Shown: piece by piece, positions 1-7,552 of the stretch
How positions within the stretch are numbered: the stretch's first letter is position 1
How the letters are laid out: every line of letters begins with the position of its first letter
Source of the DNA: Intrasporangiaceae bacterium URHB0013
GTDB taxonomy: Bacteria > Actinomycetota > Actinomycetes > Actinomycetales > Dermatophilaceae
Direction: 5' to 3'
NCBI GenBank assembly: GCA_000620545.1
Contig: JIBA01000013.1
Span: 62,001-126,000 of the forward strand
Length of the DNA: 64,000 nt
The notes under the pieces: generated by a model
The model's input: the letters and a program-made list of their open reading frames with translations, nothing else
Told to the model about the DNA's origin: nothing
Databases searched by the model: none
Made by a program: the position numbers and the translations under genes

Positions 1-141
1 CTTGTCGTCGTCGCCGCGCAGCTCGGTTCGTTGCAGGACTGGGTGCTCTGGACCGCGGCCGGCCTCGTCTTCGCCCTGCGCCTGCTCGCCGTCCACCTCG
101 ACCTCAACGCCCCGACTCCGTTGCGCTCCAGCCCGACCTGA
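1..141 (+). CDS. C-terminal end of a probable trimeric intracellular cation (TRIC) channel-type membrane protein
   Basis: Only the last 46 codons are present; the gene enters from the left edge in frame 1 and stops with TGA at 139-141. The visible part contains one hydrophobic helix (DWVLWTAAGLVFALRLLAVH) followed by a short polar tail with LDLNAPTP. A final helix ending in an arginine-leucine-rich stretch and a DLNAP-like tail is typical of actinobacterial TRIC/YadS-like (UPF0126) channel proteins. With so little sequence the family call is tentative. It is followed 62 bp downstream by ferrochelatase on the same strand. Confidence 0.5.
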   Translation, partial: LVVVAAQLGSLQDWVLWTAAGLVFALRLLAVHLDLNAPTPLRSSPT

Positions 142-203
142 CCGCGGTCGGCCCACCCACCCCCGGTACGCCCCGATCCTGCTCACCCACCGATGGCGGA
201 GAC

Positions 204-1388
204 ATGACACCAGACGCAGCACCGACGCCCGAGCCGACCCAGCCCCCAGCGGGCGTCGGGGAGACCGCACCCGAGCCGGCGGCGGACGCAGCGGCCGGAT
301 CGTCGGCGCTCGCACCGTACGACGCCGTGATCCTCCTCGGCTTCGGCGGGCCGGAGGGCCCCGAGGAGGTGATGCCCTTCCTGCGCCGGGTCACGGCCGG
401 CCGGGGCATCCCGGACCAGCGGCTCGAGGCCGTCGCCGAGCACTACCACCACTTCGGAGGCCGCAGCCCCATCAACGACCAGAACCGGGCCCTCATCGCC
501 GCCCTGCGTGCGGAGCTCGACGTCCGCGGCATCGAGACCCCGATCGTCTGGGGCAACCGCAACAGCGAGCCCTTCATCGACGAGGCGTTGCGCGAGAGCC
601 ATGCCGCCGGGCACCGCAGGGTCGTGGCGCTGACGACGAGCGCCTACTCGTCCTACTCGTCCTGCCGCCAGTACCGCGAGAACCTCGCGGACGCCGCCGC
701 CACCGTGGCGGAGGAGGGCGTCGAGCTGCAGATCGACAAGGTGTCGCAGTACGCCGCCCGGCCCGGATTCGCCGAGTCCAACGCCGGGGTGCTCGTGCGT
801 TCGCTGCGTGCGCTCGACGGGGCTCCCGACTCGGAGATCGCCCTGCTCTTCGTGACCCACTCCATCCCCGTCGCCATGGACGACACCTCGGGGCCGGGTG
901 ACGGTGAGGGCAACCTCTACCAGCGTCAGCACCTGGCGCTCGCCTCCCACCTCACCGAGGAGGCGAACCGGGTCCTGGGCCGGGATCTCACGGGTGAGCT
1001 CGTCTTCTGCTCGCGCTCCGGGCCGCCGACCCAGCCGTGGCTCGAGCCCGACGTCAACGACCGCATGCGCGAGCTCGCCGCTGCGGGCGTCCGCACTGTG
1101 GTGACTGCCCCCATCGGGTTCGTCAGCGACCACATGGAGGTCGTCTACGACCTCGACACCGAAGCACAGGAGACCGCCGACGAGCTCGGGATCACGCACG
1201 TGCGGGTCCCGACCGTCGGCACCGACGCCGTCTTCGTGCGCGACCTCGTCGATGCCCTGCTCGAGCGCGCGGCCGAGGCCCGCGGCGAGGAGGTGCCGCA
1301 GTTCGAGCGCCGGATGCCCTCGGTGTGCGCCCCCGGCTGTTGCCCGAACCTGCGCCAGGCCCGACCGGCCCTGTGCGGCAGCGACTGA
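204..1388 (+). CDS. hemH: Ferrochelatase, probably coproporphyrin III ferrochelatase (CpfC type)
   Basis: Inserts ferrous iron into the porphyrin ring late in haem synthesis; in actinobacteria the substrate is normally coproporphyrin III. The protein is 394 aa: about 37 Ala/Pro-rich residues, then the ferrochelatase fold beginning AVILLGFGGPEGPEEV, with the SPINDQN loop near 90 and LFVTHSIP carrying the expected active-site histidine. The C-terminus has a CAPGCCP cluster and one more Cys, and there is a Cys in VFCSRSG, matching the [2Fe-2S] ligands known in actinobacterial ferrochelatases. ATG 204 lies after CGGAGAC. The next gene starts 11 bp downstream, suggesting co-transcription. hemE, cgoX and chdC elsewhere in this window complete the coproporphyrin-type pathway. 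Confidence 0.93.
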   Translation: MTPDAAPTPEPTQPPAGVGETAPEPAADAAAGSSALAPYDAVILLGFGGPEGPEEVMPFLRRVTAGRGIPDQRLEAVAEHYHHFGGRSPINDQNRALIAALRAELDVRGIETPIVWGNRNSEPFIDEALRESHAAGHRRVVALTTSAYSSYSSCRQYRENLADAAATVAEEGVELQIDKVSQYAARPGFAESNAGVLVRSLRALDGAPDSEIALLFVTHSIPVAMDDTSGPGDGEGNLYQRQHLALASHLTEEANRVLGRDLTGELVFCSRSGPPTQPWLEPDVNDRMRELAAAGVRTVVTAPIGFVSDHMEVVYDLDTEAQETADELGITHVRVPTVGTDAVFVRDLVDALLERAAEARGEEVPQFERRMPSVCAPGCCPNLRQARPALCGSD

Positions 1389-1399
1389 GAGGTGCCGCG

Positions 1400-2284
1400 A
1401 TGACCCCACGCTCCCTGCCAGCGCTGCCCGACGGCGTCACGGTCGAGGAGCTCGAGCGCCTCTGCATCGAGCTCGCATCCGAGGCCGCGCGCTTCATCCG
1501 AGAGGAGCGCCCGCCGCGGATGGGCGTCGCCGCGACGAAGTCGACGGAGACCGACGTCGTGACCGTCATGGACCAGCGATCCGAGGAGCTGCTGCACCGC
1601 CTCATCCGGCAGTCCCGCCCCGACGACGGCATCCTCGGCGAGGAAGGGGCCGACGTCACCGGTACCTCCGGACTGACGTGGGTCGTCGACCCGATCGACG
1701 GCACCGTCAACTACCTCTACGAGATTCCGGCGTATGCCGTCTCCGTGGCCGTCGTCGTCGGTGACACGCGGTCCCAGGGCGGCTGGACCCCGGTTGCCGG
1801 GGCGGTCGCCGACCCGTGCCGGCGTCTGGTGCACCACGCCGGCCGTGGCTCGGGTGCGTGGACCAGTCCGGAGGACCCTGCTGAGGGTGTTGAGCCCACC
1901 CGGCTCTCGGTCTCGGCCGAGGAGCGTCTCGCCCGCACGCTGCTTGCGACCGGCTTCGGCTACGCCCCTGACGTCCGCGCCCGGCAGGCCGAGGTCCTCC
2001 TCCGGGTCCTGCCCCTCGTCCGCGACATCCGGCGCATCGGCAGCGCGGCGCTCGACCTCGTGCGGGTGGCCGACGGATCCGTCGACGCGTATGCCGAGAC
2101 GGGGCTCAACGCCTGGGACCTGGCGGCCGGCTGGCTCGTCGTCGAGGAGGCCGGAGGCGTCGTCCTCGGTGCCGGGGAAGGGCCGGGGTCCGCGCCGGGC
2201 ACGGCGCTCACCGTCGCCGCGGGACCTGCGCTCGTCCATCAGGTGCGCACGCTCTTCGTCGGTCCGGACGGCGTCACCGGCTGA
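1400..2284 (+). CDS. Inositol monophosphatase family protein
   Basis: A 294-aa Mg2+-dependent phosphatase of the IMPase/FBPase superfamily, probably dephosphorylating inositol phosphate or another sugar phosphate such as histidinol phosphate. The metal-site motifs are all visible: GEE at 80-82, DPIDGT at 97-102 and the C-terminal NAWD motif ending at D240. ATG 1400 was chosen because GAGGTG precedes it and it sits just behind the ferrochelatase stop; an in-frame open stretch further upstream runs through hemH and is not coding. The exact substrate cannot be told from sequence. A strong hairpin terminator follows. Confidence 0.88.
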   Translation: MTPRSLPALPDGVTVEELERLCIELASEAARFIREERPPRMGVAATKSTETDVVTVMDQRSEELLHRLIRQSRPDDGILGEEGADVTGTSGLTWVVDPIDGTVNYLYEIPAYAVSVAVVVGDTRSQGGWTPVAGAVADPCRRLVHHAGRGSGAWTSPEDPAEGVEPTRLSVSAEERLARTLLATGFGYAPDVRARQAEVLLRVLPLVRDIRRIGSAALDLVRVADGSVDAYAETGLNAWDLAAGWLVVEEAGGVVLGAGEGPGSAPGTALTVAAGPALVHQVRTLFVGPDGVTG

Positions 2285-2322
2285 CCGGGCACCGGCACAC
2301 CGGGCAGCACACACACCACGAA

Positions 2323-2351
2323 CGCCCCACCCGGCCGTGCCGGGTGGGGCG
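2323..2351 (+). terminator. Rho-independent-type hairpin after the IMPase gene
   Basis: A perfect 13-bp inverted repeat (CGCCCCACCCGGC / GCCGGGTGGGGCG) with a 3-nt loop lies 39 bp after the IMPase stop. No long T-tract follows, as is usual at this GC content. It lies between convergent genes and could also stop transcripts of the small minus-strand gene. Confidence 0.8.
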
Positions 2352-2418
2352 CCTGTCCGTACTGGGGCAGCGGGCGGCATACGCCCTCTGGTTGCTGTGC
2401 GTGACGCTGGGACGCTGC

Positions 2419-2604
2419 TCAGGCCGCTCGGAACGGCTCGAGCTCGGGGACGCGGATGCCGTTCTCGGCGGCGAGGCGGGCAAAGGACTCCAGCTCGCCG
2501 GTGTGAACCTGCATGCGATAGACGTCACCCGCCTGCCGCGCCTCCGCGAGGTCGCCCAGCGCGTCGTTGACACGTTGCCTGATCTGGTCGACGAACTCGG
2601 TCAT
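2419..2604 (-). CDS. Small conserved hypothetical protein (61 aa)
   Basis: Encodes a hydrophilic 61-residue protein starting MTEFVDQIRQ and ending ELEPFRAA, predicted mostly helical with acidic and basic residues alternating (EARQAGDVYRMQVHTGELES). A good ribosome-binding site, GGAGG with 8 nt spacing, precedes the ATG at 2604, which favours a real gene. Similar short proteins of unknown role are frequent in Micrococcales. No signal peptide or membrane segment. The function is unknown; it might be a small DNA- or protein-binding helical bundle, but nothing here shows that. Confidence 0.6.
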   Translation of the reverse strand: MTEFVDQIRQRVNDALGDLAEARQAGDVYRMQVHTGELESFARLAAENGIRVPELEPFRAA

Positions 2605-2953
2605 GGGTGCCACCTCCGGGCCTGGGTTGTCGTCGGTCGAGTCCGGCGACCCTACCGTGCCGTCGGACCACCAATGTGCACCCGGCTTGGTCGGTGGACG
2701 GCATGGCGCAGGGGAACAGTTGGTGCGAAAAGGACAGGAGCCGGCGATGCCACCGGGGTCCCGTCTCAGGCCTTGGCTCGCGCAACGTGACAACGCGGTG
2801 GGGATCGGGCACCATACGCGCACGCAGACATGTTCCGTGGCCGTCGCCGACGTTGTCGACCGTGTGTGTTCCCCCGGGAACAAGCATGAGCCCATGAGCG
2901 TTCTCCGCGTCACACACCGCAAGGCGCAGCACGAGTAGAAGCGAGACAACGAG
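2605..2953. other. Intergenic region between two divergent small genes
   Basis: This 349-bp gap should carry the promoters of the 61-aa gene and of the DUF4193 gene. I see no tRNA, clear terminator or operator. A 63-codon plus-strand frame, 2747-2938, begins with ATG 6 nt after ACAGGAG and ends with MSVLRVTHRKAQHE just before the DUF4193 gene; it could be a small or leader ORF, but its composition is not convincingly protein-like, so I do not call it as a gene. Confidence 0.4.
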
Positions 2954-3253
2954 ATGGCAACCGATTACGACGCGCCACGCAAGACTGACGACGATCTGAG
3001 CGAAGACTCCATCGAGGAGCTGAAGTCCCGTCGGGTCGACAAGACCTCGTCCAGTGTGGACGTCGACGAGACCGAGCAGGCCGAGGGCTTCGAGCTCCCC
3101 GGCGCCGACCTCTCCGGTGAGGAGCTGTCGGTCCGTGTCCTGCCCAAGCAGGCCGACGAGTTCACCTGTGGGCGTTGTTTCCTCGTCCACCACCGCAGCC
3201 AGCTCGCCAAGGAGAGCAACGGCATGATGATCTGCACGGAGTGCGCAGCCTGA
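2954..3253 (+). CDS. DUF4193 family zinc-ribbon-like protein
   Basis: A 99-aa acidic protein of the actinobacterial DUF4193 family. The N-terminal two thirds are charged and probably flexible; the C-terminus has a four-cysteine zinc-ribbon pattern, C72-x2-C75 and C94-x2-C97 (CGRC and CTEC). The family is very widely kept in actinobacteria and is usually next to dut and DUF3710 genes, as here. Its biochemical role is not established; the ribbon suggests nucleic-acid or protein binding. ATG 2954 follows GCGAGACAACGAG, a weak purine-rich ribosome-binding site. Confidence 0.85.
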   Translation: MATDYDAPRKTDDDLSEDSIEELKSRRVDKTSSSVDVDETEQAEGFELPGADLSGEELSVRVLPKQADEFTCGRCFLVHHRSQLAKESNGMMICTECAA

Positions 3254-3306
3254 GCGCATCCGTCACCGGGCAGCAGCGCGGCCAGGAGCAAGTAGGGTCG
3301 GTCCTC

Positions 3307-3804
3307 GTGACCGACCCTTGTGCTGTCCCGGTCAGGAGGCTCGACCCCGACCTGCCGCTGCCCGGCTATGCCCACGCGGGCGACGCCGGCGCCGACCTCT
3401 GCTCCCGGGTCGAGGTGACCGTCGCGCCCGGGGAGCGCGTCCTGGTCCCCACGGGCGTCGCGCTGGCCCTGCCGGCCGGCCACGCCGGCTTCGTGCACCC
3501 GCGCTCCGGTCTCGCGGCCCGCCACGGCATCTCCATCGTCAACGCCCCCGGGACTGTCGACGAGGGGTACCGGGGGGAGATCCTCGTCAACCTCGTGAAC
3601 CTCGACCGCAGCGAGCCGTTCACGGTCCGCCGGGGCGACCGGATCGCCCAGCTGGTCGTCCAGCGGGTCGAGCGGGTGCGGTTCGTCGAGGTCGATTCGC
3701 TCGACGAGACCAGTCGGGGGGACACTGGACACGGATCCACCGGTGGGTTCGGTCCCGTGGGCGCCGCCCCGCCGAGAGCGGGGGAGACGTCCTCCGGGGC
3801 GTGA
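3307..3804 (+). CDS. dut: dUTP diphosphatase (dUTPase)
   Basis: Hydrolyses dUTP to dUMP and pyrophosphate, keeping uracil out of DNA and supplying dUMP for thymidylate synthesis. The 165-aa protein shows the five trimeric-dUTPase motifs in order: [33 protein letters not shown] and a C-terminal Gly-rich GSTGGFG arm. GTG 3307 gives the normal N-terminus ([19 protein letters not shown]); a TAGGGT hexamer lies 8 nt upstream, so the message may be nearly leaderless. A tail of about 20 residues follows motif 5. Neighbours on both sides are the usual actinobacterial DUF4193 and DUF3710 genes. Confidence 0.93.
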   Translation: MTDPCAVPVRRLDPDLPLPGYAHAGDAGADLCSRVEVTVAPGERVLVPTGVALALPAGHAGFVHPRSGLAARHGISIVNAPGTVDEGYRGEILVNLVNLDRSEPFTVRRGDRIAQLVVQRVERVRFVEVDSLDETSRGDTGHGSTGGFGPVGAAPPRAGETSSGA

Positions 3805-3907
3805 TCATCGGATACGGTTCGCCGGGCGCTGCGTCAGCGCCGCGACGACCACCTCTCCGGCCGGGCAGGACGCCCGCCGGGCAGCAGGACTCTAAGGACG
3901 GAATGAC

Positions 3908-4675
3908 GTGGGACTCTTCAGCCGGGGCAAGTCGAAGGACCGCCCGGACACCGGTGCCGTGGAAGCGGAGCTGAGCGACGAGCTCGACCAGGACCGGCGG
4001 GACGAGACGGACGAGATCGCCGACGAGTCGGACGCCGACATCTCGGCAGCCACGGCCCGCCCGCTCGATCGCAGCGAGGTCGAGGACGACACCGACTACC
4101 TCAACCTCGGCGCCATCTGGCTGCGTGGGCAGCAGGGCATGGAGCTGCGCCTCGAGGTCAACGAGCAGGAGCAGCAGATCACGGGCGTGACCGCCGTCAT
4201 CGGTGAGTCGGCCGTGCAGCTGCAGGCCTTCGCGGCGCCACGCACCGAGGGCGTGTGGATCGACATCCGCAACGAGATCGCCGCCAGCATCGTCGATGCC
4301 GGTGGCACGGCCGAGGTCCTCACCGGCGAGTTCGGCGAAGAGCTCTTGACGCGGATGCCGCAGGCCGGCCCCGACGGCCGGACCGTCTTCATGCCGGCCC
4401 GTTTCGTCGGCGTCGACGGACCCCGCTGGTTCCTCCGCGCCGTCGTCTCGGGGCGGGCCGCGATCGAGCCCGCCGCCGCGGAGGCGGTCCACGAGGTCAT
4501 CCGCACGACGGTCATCGACCGGGGCGAGGAGGCCATGCCGCCGCGCGAGCTGCTCCCGTTGCGCCTGCCCGAGGCGCAGGGGGCGGACCAGGCAGAGGCC
4601 GACGATCCCGGCGCAGCCGGTGGACCCGACCTCAACCCGTTCGAGCGGGGCCCCGAGATCACCGAGGTTCGTTGA
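3908..4675 (+). CDS. DUF3710 family protein
   Basis: A 255-aa soluble protein of the DUF3710 family. It begins MGLFSRGK, continues through about 55 very acidic residues, then the conserved domain with a DYLNLGAIWL motif and a WIDIRNEI...GGTAEVLTGEFGEEL region. GTG 3908 is preceded by AAGGACGGA at a good distance. The family is restricted to actinobacteria and is linked to dut and an OB-fold gene; no biochemical activity is known to me. No membrane helix or signal peptide is seen. Confidence 0.85.
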   Translation: MGLFSRGKSKDRPDTGAVEAELSDELDQDRRDETDEIADESDADISAATARPLDRSEVEDDTDYLNLGAIWLRGQQGMELRLEVNEQEQQITGVTAVIGESAVQLQAFAAPRTEGVWIDIRNEIAASIVDAGGTAEVLTGEFGEELLTRMPQAGPDGRTVFMPARFVGVDGPRWFLRAVVSGRAAIEPAAAEAVHEVIRTTVIDRGEEAMPPRELLPLRLPEAQGADQAEADDPGAAGGPDLNPFERGPEITEVR

Positions 4676-4742
4676 TGTCGGGCCCGTGTCCCGCCTCGTG
4701 CCCCACCGGGGCGCGCCCGTGAGCACGGGGCACCCCGGCGCC

Positions 4743-5111
4743 ATGCGTCGGCTCGCCGACCGCCTGACCCGCTCGTCGCACGAGATCGAGGCCGCCGAGC
4801 TGCGGCGCGAGTCCTCGGACATCGTCGGCGTCGTCCACATCGGCGAGGCGCCCCAGCGGACCAAGGTCACCGTGTGTGGCGACGTCCGCTCCGTGACCCT
4901 GCGGCCGCGGGAGGAGACCCCGGCACTCGACGTGGAGGTGTGGGACGGCACCGAGTCCCTGCACCTCGTCTGGCTGGGTCGCCGCCGCATCGCCGGCATC
5001 GTCCCGGGTGTCAAGATCCAGGCCACGGGCCGCATCACCACCCGCCGAAAGGTCATGACGATGTTCAACCCGGCCTACGAGATCATCGGCAGGGCGCACC
5101 CCCATGGCTGA
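4743..5111 (+). CDS. OB-fold nucleic-acid-binding protein
   Basis: A small protein of 122 aa from ATG 4743 (130 aa if the in-frame GTG at 4719 is used; neither has a strong ribosome-binding site). It has an OB-fold of the tRNA-anticodon type: strands around VVHIGEAPQRTKVTVCGDVRSVTL, LDVEVWDGTESLHLVWLGRR and IQATGRITTRRK, ending NPAYEIIG. Such proteins follow DUF3710 in many actinobacteria and probably bind single-stranded nucleic acid; the target is unknown. Its stop overlaps the start of the next gene, so the two are translationally coupled. Confidence 0.75.
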   Translation: MRRLADRLTRSSHEIEAAELRRESSDIVGVVHIGEAPQRTKVTVCGDVRSVTLRPREETPALDVEVWDGTESLHLVWLGRRRIAGIVPGVKIQATGRITTRRKVMTMFNPAYEIIGRAHPHG

Positions 5112-5832
5112 GCGCGACCGCGACACCGCTGCACCGGGCTCGGGGGAGCGCGAAGGGCTCGTCCGCTCCGAGGCGGACCTTCGCCGCTACGACACCGTCG
5201 AGGAGCTGCTGCGCGACAAGCTGTCCGAGGCTCTCGGTGGCTGGCGTGGTGCGGTCGAGTCGGCCGTCCCCACCCTCGCGTTCGCCCTCGTGTGGGCGCG
5301 CACGGAGAACCTTCGCACCTCCCTGGTCGTGGCCGGCGTGCTCGTCGGCGTCCTCCTCGTCGTGCGGCTCGTGCAACGGCAGAACCCCCGCTTCATCGCG
5401 TATGCCGCAGCCGGAGTGGGCATCTCGGCCTTCTTCGCGCTGCGCTCGGGTCGGGCCGAGGACGCCTTCCTGCCGGGCATGCTGCAGAACGCCGCGATGA
5501 TGGTGCTCCTGCTCGTGACGAACCTGACGCGGTGGCCGCTCTTCGGCTTCGTCGTCGGCGTGGCCGAGCCGGAGGCCTTCGCGGAGAACCCCACGTGGTG
5601 GCGTCGCCACTCCGGCATCGTCACCGTCGCGGCGCGTCTCGCGTGGGTGCTCATCGCCCTCAACGTCGTGCGGCTCGCGATCATGGTCCCGCTCTACCTG
5701 GGCGAGCAGGTCGCCGCCCTGGGCGTGGCCAAGGTGGTCCTCGGCTGGCCGGCCTACCTGCTCGCCATCACGGCGATGGGCGCGATCCTGCTCCGCGGCC
5801 GGACCCCGATCGACCCCGCCCGCCTCGCCTGA
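5104..5832 (+). CDS. DUF3159 family integral membrane protein
   Basis: A 242-aa protein of the actinobacterial DUF3159 family. About 40 hydrophilic N-terminal residues precede roughly six membrane helices, starting near AVESAVPTLAFALVW and ending near WPAYLLAITAMGAILL. A conserved TRWPLFGFVVG motif lies near the middle. ATG 5104 overlaps the stop of the OB-fold gene by 8 bp. The family neighbours trkA-type genes in actinobacteria, as here, which hints at ion or osmotic homeostasis, but no activity is known. Confidence 0.83.
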   Translation: MAERDRDTAAPGSGEREGLVRSEADLRRYDTVEELLRDKLSEALGGWRGAVESAVPTLAFALVWARTENLRTSLVVAGVLVGVLLVVRLVQRQNPRFIAYAAAGVGISAFFALRSGRAEDAFLPGMLQNAAMMVLLLVTNLTRWPLFGFVVGVAEPEAFAENPTWWRRHSGIVTVAARLAWVLIALNVVRLAIMVPLYLGEQVAALGVAKVVLGWPAYLLAITAMGAILLRGRTPIDPARLA

Positions 5833-5839
5833 CCACGTT

Positions 5840-5937
5840 TCGCGCGCTCCTACGCTGAGCGCGCGATACGTACGCGACGCGCGCGAAATCTCACGCGCCC
5901 GGAACCTGGTTCGCGCGCTCGCGTCATGAGCGCGCGA
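5840..5937. repeat. Two inverted copies of the TCGCGCGCTC-N7-GAGCGCGCGA hairpin
   Basis: Two 27-bp hairpins sit at 5840-5866 (loop CTACGCT) and 5911-5937 (loop GCGTCAT), separated by GC-rich sequence that contains GCGCGAAATCTCACGCGCCCGG, close to the linker of the larger arrays at 39 kb and 45 kb but more degenerate. They lie 8 bp after the DUF3159 stop between two convergent genes and would work as a bidirectional terminator. See the arrays at 38997-39250 and 45608-45840. Confidence 0.8.
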
Positions 5938-6023
5938 GACGGGGGCCGGTGGGGGGCCCGTGGGCGGCGGGTGGAGTACGCGGCGGGCCACCTGTCTGCG
6001 GCCGGGTGGAGTATGCGGCGGGA

Positions 6024-6710
6024 TCAGTTGTCGTGGGTGGCGTGGTGGCGCTCGTCCGGGGCCACGAGGTCCTGGAGGCGGTCCTCCTGCTCCGTCGTCG
6101 TGATGAAGAGCAGCTCGTCCCCGGCTTCCATCGCGTCGTCAGGCGTGGGCGCCAACGGGCGCTCCTCACGGATGATCGCGACGAGCACCGTGTCGGTGGG
6201 CCAGTCGACGTCACCGACGCGGCGCCCGGCGAACGGGCTGCCGTCGGGCAGCGTGATCTCGACCATCGAGGCCCGGCCCTGCTGGAACTCGAAGATCCGC
6301 ACGAGGTCGCCGATGCTCACGGCCTCCTCGATGAGCGCCGTCATGAGGCGCGGCGTCGACACCGCGACGTCGACGCCCCAGGACTCGTCGAACATCCACT
6401 CGTTCTTCGGGTTGTTGACGCGGGCGACGGTGCGCGGCACGCCGAACTCGGTCTTGGCCAGGAGCGAGAGCACGAGGTTGGCCTTGTCGTCACCGGTGGC
6501 AGCGACGCAGACGTCGGACTCCTCGAGCCGAGCCTCCTCGAGGGCGGCGAGCTCGCACGCGTCGGCGAGCAGCCACGACGCCTCGGGCACGCGCGAGGCC
6601 TGGACGTCGTCGGCGTCCTTGTCGATGAGCAGCACCTGGTGGCCGTTGCCGAGCAGCTCACGGGCGATGGAGCGGCCGACGCTTCCGGCTCCGGCGATGA
6701 CGACGCGCAT
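6024..6710 (-). CDS. trkA: TrkA-family NAD-binding (RCK) potassium-channel regulator, second of a pair
   Basis: A 228-aa RCK protein that gates potassium transporters in response to nucleotide binding. It begins MRVVIAGAGSVG (GxGxxG at 7-12) with D29 closing the second strand of the Rossmann fold, the pattern for NAD(H) or ATP binding. A TrkA_C domain occupies about 135-215 (VRIFEFQQGRASMVEI, DELLFITT). The ATG at 6710 has AGGAG about 10 nt upstream. It follows the other RCK gene with a 22-bp gap. Equivalent pairs in actinobacteria are known as CeoB/CeoC. Confidence 0.88.
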   Translation of the reverse strand: MRVVIAGAGSVGRSIARELLGNGHQVLLIDKDADDVQASRVPEASWLLADACELAALEEARLEESDVCVAATGDDKANLVLSLLAKTEFGVPRTVARVNNPKNEWMFDESWGVDVAVSTPRLMTALIEEAVSIGDLVRIFEFQQGRASMVEITLPDGSPFAGRRVGDVDWPTDTVLVAIIREERPLAPTPDDAMEAGDELLFITTTEQEDRLQDLVAPDERHHATHDN

Positions 6711-6732
6711 GGGGTTTCTTCTCCTGTGCCGG

Positions 6733-7395
6733 TCAGTGGGCGGCCGGGGCCTGGTCGCAGAGCCGCTCGACGCGAGCGAGGTCGTCGCGCGGGACGGTGA
6801 GGTGCACGAGGTCGCCCTGCTGGACGACCATGTCGGCCCGGGGGAGGGTGCCCTCCCCGAGACGGGTGACGTAGGCGACACGGGCGCCGGTCTGGTCCTC
6901 GAGGTCGGTGAAGTGCCGGCCGACCCAGGCCTCGGCGAGCGGCACCTCGGCGATGACGATCTTGCCGCTGGGGTCGGTGAGCTCCGGCACCGCGCCCTGC
7001 GGGAGCAGCCGTTGGATCATCTGGTCGGACGTCCAGCGAACCGTCGCAACCGTCGGGATGCCGAGACGCTGGTAGACCATCGCGCGCTGCGGGTCGTAGA
7101 TGCGGGCGGCGACGTGCTCGACGCCGAACGTCTCGCGGGCCACGCGGGCCGCGAGGATGTTGGAGTTGTCACCGCTGCTCACCGCCGCGAACGCGTACGC
7201 GTCCCGGATGCCGGCGGCGATGAGGGTGTCGCGGTCGAAGCCGATGCCCGTGACCGTCTGCCCCTCGAAGGAGGTGCCCAGCCGGCGGAACGCGGAGGCG
7301 TCCGCGTCGATGATGGCGACGTCGTGGCCGTTGCGGCCCAGCGTGCGGGCGAGGGTCGAGCCGACGCGGCCGCATCCCATGATGACGAAGTGCAC
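6733..7395 (-). CDS. trkA: TrkA-family NAD-binding (RCK) potassium-channel regulator, first of a pair
   Basis: A 220-aa RCK protein with N-terminal GCGRVG (7-12) and D30 for nucleotide binding, a central SSGDNSN motif, and a TrkA_C domain with KIVIAEVPLAEAWVGR and QQGDLVHLTVP. GTG 7395 is chosen because it gives the standard HFVIMGCGRVG start; no strong ribosome-binding site is visible. It is divergent from the KimA-like permease gene and cotranscribed with a second RCK gene. No TrkH/KtrB channel gene is in the window, so the permease across the intergenic region is the natural partner (inference). Confidence 0.88.
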   Translation of the reverse strand: MHFVIMGCGRVGSTLARTLGRNGHDVAIIDADASAFRRLGTSFEGQTVTGIGFDRDTLIAAGIRDAYAFAAVSSGDNSNILAARVARETFGVEHVAARIYDPQRAMVYQRLGIPTVATVRWTSDQMIQRLLPQGAVPELTDPSGKIVIAEVPLAEAWVGRHFTDLEDQTGARVAYVTRLGEGTLPRADMVVQQGDLVHLTVPRDDLARVERLCDQAPAAH

Positions 7396-7540
7396 GGACG
7401 CGACGCTACACCGTGCCGCGGCCGCCCACCCCGCAGGCCGCGCAAGGCTGCACAGCCCGTGAAACGCCCGGGACGGCATACGTTCTCGGCGCCGTGTCCG
7501 CGCCCTCACGAGCAGGTCAGTGAAGGGGGGCGATTCGTCA

Positions 7541-7546
7541 TACAGT
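7541..7546 (+). promoter_or_regulatory. -10 hexamer TACAGT of a leaderless promoter
   Basis: TACAGT ends 6 nt before GTG 7553, so transcription would begin at or very near the start codon. This decides the start in favour of 7553 over the upstream in-frame GTG 7520. Confidence 0.5.
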
Positions 7547-7552
7547 GGCGTC

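Noticed and set aside
2747-2938. 63-codon plus-strand frame with a fair ribosome-binding site
   Set aside because: Composition is not protein-like and it overlaps the divergent promoter region; not enough support to call a gene.
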